NCBI RefSeq assembly: GCF_030264295.1
Contig: NZ_CP127173.1
Span: forward strand, 3,603,501 to 3,667,500
DNA length: 64,000 nt
From: Amycolatopsis nalaikhensis
Lineage (GTDB): Bacteria; Actinomycetota; Actinomycetes; Mycobacteriales; Pseudonocardiaceae
Reading direction: 5' to 3'
Made by a program: the position numbers and the translations under genes. Position 1 is the stretch's first letter. Each line of letters begins with the position of its first letter. Below the pieces are notes generated by a model. That model was not told where the DNA came from and searched no databases. It worked only from the letters and a program-made list of their open reading frames with translations. This document shows, piece by piece, positions 1-8,156 of this stretch.

Positions 1-250
1 CATCGTCGAGGCGTACCCGGAAGCGAACCTCGTCGCGAAGGGCCGCGGCCTGGCGCGCGGCATCGAGTTCACCGACGGCGACCTCGCCGGACGCGTGTGC
101 GCGGAAGCGTTTGCGCGCGGCCTGTTGATGGAAACCTCGGGTCCCGACGGCGAAGTCATGAAGCTGCTGCCGCCGCTGACCCTGACCGACGACGAGCTGA
201 CGCAGGGCTTGTCCATCATCGACGAGTCCGTCAAGGCCGTCCTCAAGTAA
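1..250 (+). CDS. ectB: L-2,4-diaminobutyrate transaminase EctB, C-terminal end (partial)
   Basis: The frame is open from base 2 and ends in TAA at 248-250. About 82 residues remain, ending ...[12 protein letters not shown], with the class-III aminotransferase C-terminal pattern [13 protein letters not shown]. EctB is PLP-dependent and makes L-2,4-diaminobutyrate from aspartate semialdehyde, the first step of ectoine synthesis in the cytoplasm. The catalytic lysine lies upstream of the window, so the call rests on this tail and on ectC and ectD following directly. The 12-bp gap to ectC indicates one transcript. ectA is presumably just outside the window. Confidence 0.9.
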   Translation, partial: IVEAYPEANLVAKGRGLARGIEFTDGDLAGRVCAEAFARGLLMETSGPDGEVMKLLPPLTLTDDELTQGLSIIDESVKAVLK

Positions 251-261
251 AGGAGTACCAC

Positions 262-654
262 GTGCTCGTCCGCACGCTCGACGAGATCACCGACACCGAC
301 GCCGACATCAAGACCCCGAACTGGCGCAGCAAGCGCATCATCCTGGCCAAGGAGGGCGTCGGCTTCTCGGTGCACGAGACCACGCTGTACGCGGGGACGG
401 TCAACGACTTCTGGTACGCCAACCACATCGAGGCGGTGTTCATCACCTCCGGCGAGGGCGAGATCGAGGATCTGGCCACCGGCAAGGTGTACGAGCTCAA
501 GCCCGGCACGCTGTACCTGCTCAACGACCACGACAAGCACCAGGTCCGGCCGAAGACCGAGATCAAGTGCGTGTGCGTGTTCAACCCCCCGGTGACCGGT
601 CGCGAGGTGCACGACGAGAACGGCGTGTACCCGCTGGTCACCGAGGACGCGTAA
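262..654 (+). CDS. ectC: L-ectoine synthase EctC
   Basis: A 130-residue cupin protein that closes N-gamma-acetyl-diaminobutyrate to ectoine. The GTG at 262 was chosen because AAAGGAG lies 7 bases upstream and the product then starts VLVRTLDEI, the usual family start. The proposed iron ligands of characterised EctC enzymes are present as Glu57 (ANHIEAV), Tyr85 (GTLYLL) and His93 (DKHQV). Length matches the family. It sits 12 bp after ectB and 31 bp before ectD, so it is the middle gene of the operon. A longer in-frame extension upstream overlaps ectB and is not credible. Confidence 0.97.
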   Translation: MLVRTLDEITDTDADIKTPNWRSKRIILAKEGVGFSVHETTLYAGTVNDFWYANHIEAVFITSGEGEIEDLATGKVYELKPGTLYLLNDHDKHQVRPKTEIKCVCVFNPPVTGREVHDENGVYPLVTEDA

Positions 655-685
655 ACACCGGAGAGGAAAACAGGAGGCGAAGCCC

Positions 686-1588
686 GTGACGCTGACGGAC
701 ACCCGGGTCGACGACGGTTACCCGACCCGGATCACCGGTACGCCGGCCCACCTGCCGCGCGTGCACCCCACCGTGTGGGGTACCGAGGCCGACGGCCCGA
801 TCGACGCCGCCACCCTGGCGAACCACGAGACCAAGGGTTACACCGTGGTCGAAGACATGCTCTCCGTCGGGGAAGTGCAGACGTACTGGCAGGAACTGGT
901 GCGGCTGTCCACCGACGAGGAGCTCGCCAAGGACGAGCGGGTGATCACCGAGGCGAAGACCGGTGAGGTCCGGTCGATCTTCGACGTCCACGAGATCTCG
1001 GACCTGATCGCCGAGCTGGTGCGCGACCCGCGCGTGCTGGACCGGGCCCGTCAGCTGCTCGGCTCCGAGGTGTACATCCACCAGAGCCGCGTCAACTACA
1101 TGCCCGGGTTCAAGGGCACCGGGTTCTACTGGCACTCGGACTTCGAAACCTGGCACGCGGAGGACGGCATGCCGACCCCGCGCGCGGTCAGCTGCTCCAT
1201 CGCGCTGACGGACAACTACCCGTTCAACGGCGGCCTGATGATCATGCCGGGCTCGCACCGGACGTTCGTCCAGTGCGCGGGCGAGACGCCGGAGGACAAC
1301 TACAAGAGCTCGCTCAAGGACCAGCGGGTGGGCGTGCCGAGCGAGGACGACATCACCAAGATGGCGGCCGAGTACGGCATCGACCAGTTCACCGGCCAGG
1401 CGGGCTCGGCGCTGTGGTTCGACTCGAACATCATGCACGGGTCGGGCAACAACATCACGCCGTACCCGCGCTCGAACATCTTCCTGGTGTTCAACAGCGT
1501 GGAGAACGCACTGGAGGAGCCGTTCGCGGCGACGGCGCCCCGCCCGGCGTTCATCGCGGGCCGCGACTCGACGCCGATCTCGCGCTGA
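686..1588 (+). CDS. ectD: Ectoine 5-hydroxylase EctD
   Basis: A 300-residue non-heme Fe(II)/2-oxoglutarate dioxygenase converting ectoine to 5-hydroxyectoine. The EctD signature WHSDFETWHAEDGMP is intact; His150 and Asp152 form the HxD pair and His251 (IMHGSGNN) is the distal iron ligand. The GTG start at 686 follows CAGGAGG at 671-677. It is the last gene of the ect operon, and a hairpin follows at 1649-1669. Its presence means the strain should accumulate hydroxyectoine as well as ectoine under salt or heat stress. Confidence 0.97.
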   Translation: MTLTDTRVDDGYPTRITGTPAHLPRVHPTVWGTEADGPIDAATLANHETKGYTVVEDMLSVGEVQTYWQELVRLSTDEELAKDERVITEAKTGEVRSIFDVHEISDLIAELVRDPRVLDRARQLLGSEVYIHQSRVNYMPGFKGTGFYWHSDFETWHAEDGMPTPRAVSCSIALTDNYPFNGGLMIMPGSHRTFVQCAGETPEDNYKSSLKDQRVGVPSEDDITKMAAEYGIDQFTGQAGSALWFDSNIMHGSGNNITPYPRSNIFLVFNSVENALEEPFAATAPRPAFIAGRDSTPISR

Positions 1589-1648
1589 GGGGAGCCACGT
1601 GGGCCCGCCGGTGACGGCTTCGGTGCGCTTTGTTACCGTGTCGCCACC

Positions 1649-1669
1649 GCGCGGGCGTGTGGCCCGCGC
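1649..1669 (+). terminator. Hairpin after the ect operon
   Basis: Arms GCGCGGGC and GCCCGCGC (8 bp, perfect) enclose a 5-base loop, 60 bases after the ectD stop. There is no T-run, as is common in high-GC actinomycetes, so termination is inferred from position and stem strength. Confidence 0.5.
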
Positions 1670-1789
1670 AACAGACGTCTTCGCGGAAGACCGGCGGCGG
1701 GTGCTTCGCTCGGGGTGAGCCCACCCGCCCGGTCCTCGGTTGAGACGGCGGGCGGACCGCGCCCCCTGGCGGCCCGGCCGGAGATTCAG

Positions 1790-1834
1790 CACGACCCCGC
1801 ACCAGCGGATCGGGACCGATGGTGCGGGGTCGTG
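1790..1834. repeat. Long perfect inverted repeat, 15-bp arms
   Basis: Bases 1790-1804 pair perfectly with 1820-1834 around a 15-base loop. It lies in the 730-base gene-free stretch between ectD and the SARP gene. It could be a second terminator for the ect operon or an interspersed palindrome. No T-run follows. Confidence 0.6.
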
Positions 1835-1871
1835 TCATGTCTGGCCCCAGTCTGGCTCCGCGGGCGTTGGT

Positions 1872-2111
1872 GTCGCGAATGGGTCATTGGAGACCGCCAG
1901 CGTCGCGAATGAGTCATTCGCGACCCCGGCCGCAGCCGTGCCGCGGCTCGCGCCTCCGGCCCGGCTCCAGCGCCCCGGCCTGCGCCCGGCGCAAGTCATG
2001 GCCCGCCAAAGCACCCCGCCTCAGCGCCCCCGGCCCGGCCGCAGCCGCGAGCACCCCTGTCGCGAATGGGGCATTGGGGACCGCCAGCGTCGCGAATGAG
2101 TCATTCGCGAC
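1872..2111. repeat. Two copies of a GTCGCGAAT palindrome-bearing repeat unit
   Basis: A unit of about 53 bases occurs at 1872-1924 and again at 2059-2111 with only a few differences. Each unit ends in a near-perfect palindrome (1902-1924, 2089-2111) with 11-bp arms GTCGCGAATGA and TCATTCGCGAC around one base. The same palindrome recurs at 9037-9184, so it is an interspersed family. The rest of 1589-2319 is GC-rich spacer with no credible gene; short open frames there cross the repeats and lack ribosome sites. Confidence 0.8.
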
Positions 2112-2319
2112 CCCGCCGGCCCGCCGCGAACCCACCCTCCCGACATCGCACCCCACCCGACCCCGGCCTGCGGAATCCGCAGAGCCACCAAACCTCCTGG
2201 TGTCAGCCCTCCGGAGTGCCCGACAGGGTGGTATTCGTCAGCGGGCGCTCACGGTAGGTTGATTTTTCCGGCGAGGGAGACGCCGGGTTACCGTGGACCC
2301 CGGGGAGGTGGGCGCGAGC

Positions 2320-5058
2320 ATGGCCGAAACCCGGTTCCAGCTGCTCGGGCCCGTCCAGCTCTTCGACGGCGACACGCCCGTCCCCATCGGGGGTCCCGCT
2401 GTCCGCGGCCTGCTCGCCCTCCTCGCCTTGAAGCCCGGCAAAGTCGTCGCACTCGACGAGATCATCGATGCCCTCTGGGGCCACGATCCGCCCGCCACCG
2501 CCCGGACCATCGTGCACGGCAACGTCTCGCACCTGCGGCGGGTCCTGCGCGAGATCGACGGCCCGAGCATCCTCACCACCCCGCCCGGCTACCGCCTGGA
2601 CGTCGACCCCGATCGGATCGACGTCCACCGCGCCCGGGCGCTGCTCGACCGCGCCTCTCTCGCCTCGCCGGAGACCGCCGCGAGCCTGCTGGCCGAGGCC
2701 CTCTCGCTCTGGCAGGGCCCCGTGCTCGGCGGCGTGCCCGACTCCCTGCGCGCGCCCGAACTCGAAGACCTCCGCCTCGCCGTGCACGGTGCCCGTGTCG
2801 ACGCCGATCTCGACCTCGGGCGGCACGCCGAACTGATCGTCGAGCTCAGCCCGATCGTGCGGGCCGATCCGCTCGCCGAACGGACCGCGGGCCAGCTCAT
2901 GCGTGCCCTCTACCACGCCGGGCGCCGCGGGGACGCGCTCGAGCTCTATCGGACCGTCTCGCGCGCCACCCTCCGCACCCTCGGTGTCGAGCCCGGGGCC
3001 GAGCTGCGGTGGCTGCACGAACGCGTCCTCAACGACGACCTCCCCGCGCGGGACGCCGTCGTCGCCGAACCGGCCGGCAAGGCCATCTCGCAGCTGCCCG
3101 CCGCCGTGCCGAGCCTCGCCGGGCGCGCCGACGAACTCGCCTGGCTCGACAGCCTCGTCACCCGCGCCGAAGCCGGGGAGACGACGATCGCCGTCGTCAC
3201 CGGGACCGCCGGGGTCGGGAAGAGCACGCTCGTCGTCTGGTGGGCGCACCGCGTCGCGCGGCGGTTCCCCGACGGCGTCCTCTTCGCCTCCCTGCGGGGC
3301 TTCGACCCGCACCACCCGCCGCTGGAGGCCGCCGAGCTGCTCACGCAGTTCCTGCTCGGCCTCGGCGTCGACACCGCGAAGATCCCCGAACTGCTGCACG
3401 AACGCGTCGCGCTGTACCGGTCGCTGATCGCCGGGCGGCGGATGCTCGTGCTGCTCGACGACGCCCGCACCGCCGAGCAGGTGCGCCCGTTGCTGCCGCC
3501 GAGCTCGCGGACGATGACCGTCGTGACCAGCCGGTCCCGCCTCGACGGCCTCGCCGTGTCGAACGCGGCCAAGCGGCGTGTCCTCGGCACCCTCGCGCCG
3601 GACGACGCCGTCCAGCTCATCGAGGAGCTCGCCGGCCCGGCCGCGCTCAACCACGCCCTCGCGCGGCTCTGCGGCTACCTCCCGCTCGCCCTGCGGATCG
3701 CGGGCGCGCGGCTTTCCGCGAGCGCGCAGCGCACCGCCGAGGAGCTGGTCGACGAGCTCGGCAACGAGCGCACCCGGCTGGCCGGCCTGCAGGTCGACGG
3801 CGCCGACGACGGCGTGCGCGCGGCCTTCGACGTCTCCTTCCGCGGCCTGCCCGACGAGATCGCCGAGACGTTCCTGCAGCTGGGGGCCGTGCCCGGGGTG
3901 CTGGTCGGGCCGCACGTGATGGCCGCGGTCGCGCAGATCCCGGTGGCCGAGGCGCGACGTCGGCTGCGCGCCCTCGCCGCGCACAACCTCATCACCGAGA
4001 CCGCCCGTGACGTCTTCGTCCCGCACGACCTCGTCTGGCTCTACCTGCGCGAGCTCGCGGAGCAGGAGCTCGGTGAGAAGGAGCGCGACGAGGCGCTCGG
4101 CTGGACGGTCCGCTATTACCAAGCCGTGGCCGACCGGGCGCGGCGCCGCCTGGGTCCGGTCGTCGACCCGCTCGACTTCGCCGGGGTGCTCGCCGACGAC
4201 GTGATGCCGCCGCTGGACAGCGTCGCGCGGGCGCAGGACTGGTTCGCGGCGGAGTGGCCGAACCTCCTCGCCGTGCTCGACGCCGCGTACGCCGCGGGCC
4301 GCCACGACGACGTCTGGCGGCTGGCCCGGCTCGCGCACGCCTACCGCGTCGCCTGCCCGCTGCTCGACGAGTGGACGCGGATGGCCGACCTCGGCGTCGT
4401 CGCCGCCGAAGCCGCGGGCGACGTCGCCGGGCAGTGCTGGCTGCTGCTGGCGCGGTGCGAGATCGCGCTGGTCTTCGAGCTGCCCGGGTTCGGGCTCGCC
4501 GACGCCGAACGCGCGGCCGAGCTGTCCGCCGGGCTCGGCGACGAGCGGCTGGTCACCTCGGCCGACCTGCACCTCGGCCGCGCGCTGAGCCGCCTCGGCG
4601 AGCACGAGAAGGCGATCGCCCGGCTGGCCAAGGCCGTCGCGGAGGCGCGGGACGCCACCCTGCGCGGGCAGGCGCTCAGCAGCTGCGCGCAGGCGGAGAA
4701 GCGGGCCGGCCTGCTGGCGGACGCGATCACCCACCAGGCCGCCGGCCTCGCGGTCGACCGCGAACTCGGCGACGACGACCGGGTCGTCGTCTCGCTCGGC
4801 AAGCTGGCCGAACTCAGCCTGCGCGCCGGGGACCTCGAGGCGGCCGGGCGCTACGTCTGGGAGGCGATCGACCTCGCGATCAGCCGCGAGTTCGTCGCGC
4901 GGGAGGGCGCGCTGCGGCTGACGCTCGGCCGGGTGCTGCGTGCGCGGGGCGACATCGACGGCGCGCGGGAACAGCTCGCGTTGTCCGTGCGCATTTACGA
5001 GCGCGTGCACCCGAAGCTCGTCGGTGAAGTGCGCGCCGAACTCGCCGAACTGCGGTGA
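2320..5058 (+). CDS. AfsR/SARP-family transcriptional regulator (BTAD, NB-ARC, TPR)
   Basis: A 912-residue regulator. The order is an OmpR-type winged-helix DNA-binding domain (about 1-90), a bacterial transcriptional activation domain (about 95-240, with ALLDRASL and LWQGPVLGG), an NB-ARC-type STAND ATPase (P-loop GTAGVGKST with Lys301, LVLLDDA Walker B) and a C-terminal helical region with TPR-like repeats. ATG at 2320 was preferred over GTG 2293 because GGGGAGG precedes it at normal spacing. Such proteins activate promoters through heptamer direct repeats; one such pair lies just downstream at 5165-5182. No biosynthetic cluster is visible here, so its target is unknown. Confidence 0.88.
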   Translation: MAETRFQLLGPVQLFDGDTPVPIGGPAVRGLLALLALKPGKVVALDEIIDALWGHDPPATARTIVHGNVSHLRRVLREIDGPSILTTPPGYRLDVDPDRIDVHRARALLDRASLASPETAASLLAEALSLWQGPVLGGVPDSLRAPELEDLRLAVHGARVDADLDLGRHAELIVELSPIVRADPLAERTAGQLMRALYHAGRRGDALELYRTVSRATLRTLGVEPGAELRWLHERVLNDDLPARDAVVAEPAGKAISQLPAAVPSLAGRADELAWLDSLVTRAEAGETTIAVVTGTAGVGKSTLVVWWAHRVARRFPDGVLFASLRGFDPHHPPLEAAELLTQFLLGLGVDTAKIPELLHERVALYRSLIAGRRMLVLLDDARTAEQVRPLLPPSSRTMTVVTSRSRLDGLAVSNAAKRRVLGTLAPDDAVQLIEELAGPAALNHALARLCGYLPLALRIAGARLSASAQRTAEELVDELGNERTRLAGLQVDGADDGVRAAFDVSFRGLPDEIAETFLQLGAVPGVLVGPHVMAAVAQIPVAEARRRLRALAAHNLITETARDVFVPHDLVWLYLRELAEQELGEKERDEALGWTVRYYQAVADRARRRLGPVVDPLDFAGVLADDVMPPLDSVARAQDWFAAEWPNLLAVLDAAYAAGRHDDVWRLARLAHAYRVACPLLDEWTRMADLGVVAAEAAGDVAGQCWLLLARCEIALVFELPGFGLADAERAAELSAGLGDERLVTSADLHLGRALSRLGEHEKAIARLAKAVAEARDATLRGQALSSCAQAEKRAGLLADAITHQAAGLAVDRELGDDDRVVVSLGKLAELSLRAGDLEAAGRYVWEAIDLAISREFVAREGALRLTLGRVLRARGDIDGAREQLALSVRIYERVHPKLVGEVRAELAELR

Positions 5059-5164
5059 CGGTTTTCCCGCGCATTCGAACTGCGACAACTCCGCGCCGGT
5101 CGGCCGGATTTGTGGAGAGGAATTCGGTTGCGAATGGGTCACGACCGGGCGGCAACGGTCAATC

Positions 5165-5182
5165 CTTAGTGGATTCTTAGTG
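5165..5182 (+). promoter_or_regulatory. Heptamer direct repeat with SARP-operator geometry
   Basis: CTTAGTG occurs at 5165-5171 and again at 5176-5182, an 11-base period with a 4-base spacer. That is the geometry of SARP binding sites. It lies about 105 bases after the SARP stop codon. No plus-strand gene follows closely, so function is uncertain. Confidence 0.3.
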
Positions 5183-5317
5183 TCCGCGTCGCCGCGCCGC
5201 GTAGGTTCGGCGGTGCCGGCAGAGCCCTAGGGGAGGGGCAGGCTGAGACGCCGGCGCCGGGCCCCGCGCGGGAAACCGCCGCGGGGCCGGGAGCCGCCAG
5301 GAGCGGCTCGTGGCGGC

Positions 5318-5349
5318 CCGGCCGGCCGACGTGGGGGTAGGCCGGCCGG
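5318..5349 (-). terminator. Hairpin downstream of the MmpS-like gene
   Basis: Arms CCGGCCGGCC (5318-5327) and GGCCGGCCGG (5340-5349) are perfect, with a 12-base loop, 13 bases beyond the stop of the minus-strand gene at 5363. There is no T-run. A smaller stem (5291-5309) lies next to it. Confidence 0.5.
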
Positions 5350-5362
5350 TCGCCAGGCTCGT

Positions 5363-6028
5363 TCAGCCCACGTTGGCCGTGCAGAGCGCGATCGTCGTCC
5401 CGCTGTTTTCCGCGACCTTCTTGCCGTCGACGGAAATGGCGCAGCTGATTTCGTTGTTGACGTTCGAATTGCGGGTGTCCGCGGTGAGCGTCAACAGGTA
5501 CGAGCCATTGTTGTAGGAGGCCTGGCCCCGCCACGCGTCCGTGCTGGCCGGCGCGTTTTCGGTGCGCTGGTCCGACAGGCTGCCGTAACGCACGGTGGCG
5601 CCGCCGGCCGAGGTGACCTCGAAGACCACGGTGTGCTTGTCGCCGGCCACCGCCGGCAGGTGCAGCCCGGACTCGCCGCCGCCGAGGAACGTCGAGTACA
5701 GCAGCAGCCCGGCGCTCGTCAGCAGCGCGGCGACCGCGACGACGGTCGCGGTGATCGCCAGGCCGCGGTCGCCCACGGTGCCCTTCTTGACCTGGACCAA
5801 CCCGATGACCGCCAGCACGAGCCCGATCCCGCCCAGCGGCCACGCGACGATCCCGATGTCCGGGACGAACGCGACGGCCACCGCGGCCACGCCGAGCACC
5901 AGCGCGATGATCGCGAGGAAGTTGCGGCCGGGCTTCGCGTTGGCTTGACGACGCTCCGTGGCCGTCACCGGCGGCGCGGGACGGCCGTGGCGCGCGGTGG
6001 TCGGCGGGTACTGCGGGTCGGTCATCAT
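5363..6028 (-). CDS. Membrane protein with MmpS-like C-terminal domain
   Basis: A 221-residue protein. A polar Pro/Arg-rich cytoplasmic head (1-35) is followed by three hydrophobic segments (about 37-58, 60-78 and 91-112), then an extracytoplasmic domain from about 125. This tail (VVFEVTSAGG ... LTLTADTRNSN) resembles the beta-rich domain of actinobacterial MmpS accessory proteins, and two cysteines (SCAI, LCTA) could form a disulfide. No mmpL transporter is adjacent. Either ATG of the MM start is possible. It is a single-gene unit with its own hairpin at 5318-5349. Function unknown; the MmpS link is inference from the tail. Confidence 0.7.
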   Translation of the reverse strand: MMTDPQYPPTTARHGRPAPPVTATERRQANAKPGRNFLAIIALVLGVAAVAVAFVPDIGIVAWPLGGIGLVLAVIGLVQVKKGTVGDRGLAITATVVAVAALLTSAGLLLYSTFLGGGESGLHLPAVAGDKHTVVFEVTSAGGATVRYGSLSDQRTENAPASTDAWRGQASYNNGSYLLTLTADTRNSNVNNEISCAISVDGKKVAENSGTTIALCTANVG

Positions 6029-6334
6029 GCGGGCCCCTTCGGGTGGGAGTGCGACGACGTTAACCCATAAGAGTGCCCGCGAACGAAATTGTTACATTCT
6101 GGAAAAAGTCATTGTCCCACCATTTCGCGCCGGGTATCGGTATTTCCTGACATCGCGCGCAGGGTGTGGCCCGGTGATCAATGGGAAGAATATCGGAGTT
6201 CCCACTGTTCGCGAGGCGGTTTGGCGACCTCGCAGCGGGTATCGTAAATACCGTACGGACATCCCGGCACCGCTGTGAGGCCTACGACGACCGTCGGTAA
6301 CACCGTTCCCGACGAAAGTCGGATACCGGACTTC
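6029..6334. other. Low-GC intergenic region, no gene seen
   Basis: This 306-base stretch separates two minus-strand genes and is clearly poorer in G+C than its surroundings, especially 6060-6260. It is a plausible site for the promoter of the gene starting at 6028. I see no conserved motif, RNA gene or credible coding frame. Confidence 0.5.
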
Positions 6335-7216
6335 TCAGTCGAACAAGCTCACTTCGGGCGTGATTTCGAGGAGCTCGAAAACGGGACGGCCGCGACGGCC
6401 GTCGATCGTCGTCGTGCGCACGACGCGCAGCCGCGCGGTCACCGGGCGGTCGAGGTTCTCCTTGATCTGGTCGAGCAGATCCGGCGCCACCGCGCCCTGG
6501 ATGGTCCCGCCCGACTCGCGGTCGAGGTAGAAGATGCGGCGCCGGGTGCGGACGCCGTCGAGCCGCCCCCGGACCGTCTCGTAGCCGACCGCCTCGCGCG
6601 ACTCCCGCAGGCTGCCCTGCAGGATCCGCGCCTGCTCGGTCGTCATGCTCCGGGTGACCTGCTCGCCCGACGTCGGCGTCAGCGCCATGCCGATGCCGGC
6701 GTTCTTCGCGACGGCGTTGACGATGTCGCTGACGGCGTTGCGGACGGTGTCGCGCTGCAGGAGGACGGCGTCGAGCGCGCCGTCGTCGGAGCCGTTCGCG
6801 GGCAGGAAGTCGCAGAGCTCCTTCACCGCCCGCTCCGACAGCGTCTCGATGCCGTCGATGATCAGGGCGTCGTCGGCGACCGGCTCGGGGAAGCCGAAGA
6901 AGATCGCGTTGCCCGCCTGGCCACGCTGGATCAGCGGCGCCTTGTCGCGGTCGGCCTGCTGGACCTGGGTGACCTCGCCGGAGGGGTTCCGGATGATGTG
7001 CCCGATCTTGGCCGTGGCGTCCTGGAGCGCGCGGCTGATGTCGGAGAAGGTGTAGGCGTCGATGGTCTGCTCGCCGATCACCGAGACGTGCAGCAGCGGT
7101 GAGCGGGACGTCCGCTCGAACTTGGCGTTCGCCGCCATCGCCGACGCGCGCGCGAGGTCGTCGAGCCACGTGCCGCCGGGGATCTCGTCGGCGATGCGCC
7201 GGAACTCGTTCCTCAC
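6335..7216 (-). CDS. Hypothetical protein, partner of the DUF6932 gene
   Basis: A 293-residue soluble protein with no family I recognise. It starts GTGA, overlapping the stop of the upstream DUF6932 gene by 4 bases, so the two are probably translationally coupled. Composition is balanced and it has no signal peptide or membrane segment. A central part (LLQRDTVRNAVSDIVNAVAKNAG) reads as amphipathic helices, and the C-terminus is beta-rich and basic (RLRVVRTTTIDGRRGRPV). The tight pairing with a nucleotidyltransferase-like protein suggests a two-component module. No function is assigned. Confidence 0.75.
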   Translation of the reverse strand: MRNEFRRIADEIPGGTWLDDLARASAMAANAKFERTSRSPLLHVSVIGEQTIDAYTFSDISRALQDATAKIGHIIRNPSGEVTQVQQADRDKAPLIQRGQAGNAIFFGFPEPVADDALIIDGIETLSERAVKELCDFLPANGSDDGALDAVLLQRDTVRNAVSDIVNAVAKNAGIGMALTPTSGEQVTRSMTTEQARILQGSLRESREAVGYETVRGRLDGVRTRRRIFYLDRESGGTIQGAVAPDLLDQIKENLDRPVTARLRVVRTTTIDGRRGRPVFELLEITPEVSLFD

Positions 7217-7689
7217 CAGATCATCTCCGGGTAGCCCCTGCCGCCGTCGCCCCAGACCTCGGCCCAGACGTCTTCGTCGCCGGGACGGCAGAGGAAGCCG
7301 TCCAGCATGCCGCCGACCGGCTGCACCTGGTCGAGGTACATCGCGGGCTGCCCGACGATCACGCCGCGCAGGGTGAGCAGGCCGTAGAGCGCCGAGCGGC
7401 CGGCGTCGTCGAGCCGCTTGAGGGCGCCCCACTCGTCCGGGATGAGGACGACGTCGAGGCCGCGCGGCGGGTGGGCGGTCCGGGTGATGAGCTCGCCGCC
7501 GATCCAGGCGCGGCCGGACGGCATGATCCGCCGGGCGACGCCGAGGTAGCTGTTGAGCGCGCTGAAGAGGATCTCGCGTTCGTTCTGGTGCGGGGCGTCG
7601 AAGACCAGGCGTTCGTAGACGTCGGCGAGGTCGCAGGCGTGGCGGCCCGGCGGCAGGACCTGCTGCGACGTCCAATGGGGGAGCGCCAC
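7213..7689 (-). CDS. DUF6932-family protein (nucleotidyltransferase-like)
   Basis: A 158-residue protein beginning MALPHWTSQQVLPPGRHACD. The LPPGRH motif followed by an FDAPHQNE segment and then WIGGELITRTAHPPRGLDVV matches my memory of DUF6932, whose G-G-x(n)-D-x-D pattern is that of a minimal nucleotidyltransferase fold. Here the first Asp of the D-x-D pair appears replaced (RGLDVV), so catalysis is doubtful. It overlaps the next gene by 4 bases (GTGA) and follows the ArfA-like operon by 58 bases. A toxin-antitoxin or defence role is only a guess. Confidence 0.6.
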   Translation of the reverse strand: MALPHWTSQQVLPPGRHACDLADVYERLVFDAPHQNEREILFSALNSYLGVARRIMPSGRAWIGGELITRTAHPPRGLDVVLIPDEWGALKRLDDAGRSALYGLLTLRGVIVGQPAMYLDQVQPVGGMLDGFLCRPGDEDVWAEVWGDGGRGYPEMIW

Positions 7690-7746
7690 GCCACCCCCTC
7701 CTCAGCCTTCGCTCACAGTGCGTAGCCGAATTTACCAGGATGGGTG

Positions 7747-8142
7747 TCAGCCACCGCGCCCAGGCTGCTGCGGCCACTGCGGGGCGGCCTCTTCGCTCTC
7801 GGGCCAGGCCGGTTCTTCCTCGGTGGGCCAGTCTTCGGCCTCCACCCCGCGTTGCGGTGGAAGGGGAAGGTGGCCTTCGCGGTGTCCGACGGGCTCGGGC
7901 ACGTCGTCGTCCTCGGCCGGTTCGGGCTCGTGCGGCGCTTGCTGCGCCCAGGCGGCGGGGATGAACTGCGTCTGCTCGGCGGCCAGCGGTTCGGGCACGG
8001 CTTCGGGTTCGTGCCGCGGTTCCGGTTCGGGTTCGGCGTGGGGGCGGTGCTGCGTGGCCCGCAGGAGGAGCCACGAGGTGAGCGCGCCGAGCGCGAAGGC
8101 GATGATCAGCCACAGCCAGATCTGCCCGAACAGCCACACCAT
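7747..8142 (-). CDS. Small single-pass membrane protein with acidic Pro/Glu-rich tail
   Basis: A 131-residue protein. One N-terminal membrane helix (WLFGQIWLWLIIAFALGALTS, about residues 3-27) is followed by a long low-complexity tail of Glu-Pro repeats and Trp-containing acidic patches. It starts 14 bases after the stop of the OmpA-domain gene, so it is co-transcribed. Mycobacterial arfA is followed by small membrane proteins (arfB, arfC) that help its localisation; by position this could be the counterpart, although I see no sequence match to them. Confidence 0.65.
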   Translation of the reverse strand: MVWLFGQIWLWLIIAFALGALTSWLLLRATQHRPHAEPEPEPRHEPEAVPEPLAAEQTQFIPAAWAQQAPHEPEPAEDDDVPEPVGHREGHLPLPPQRGVEAEDWPTEEEPAWPESEEAAPQWPQQPGRGG

Positions 8143-8156
8143 GCTCGCTCACCCCT

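Noticed and set aside
1872..2111. CRISPR array
   Set aside because: Only two units with irregular spacing and palindromic, drifting copies; no cas genes in the window.
2320..5058. Secondary-metabolite gene cluster around the SARP regulators
   Set aside because: No polyketide, peptide or terpene synthase genes are near either SARP; neighbours are unrelated single genes.
2203..5142. Very long minus-strand open frame opposite the first SARP gene
   Set aside because: It mirrors codon bias of the plus-strand gene in GC-rich DNA, has no ribosome site, and its translation is Arg/Pro/Asp-rich without any domain.
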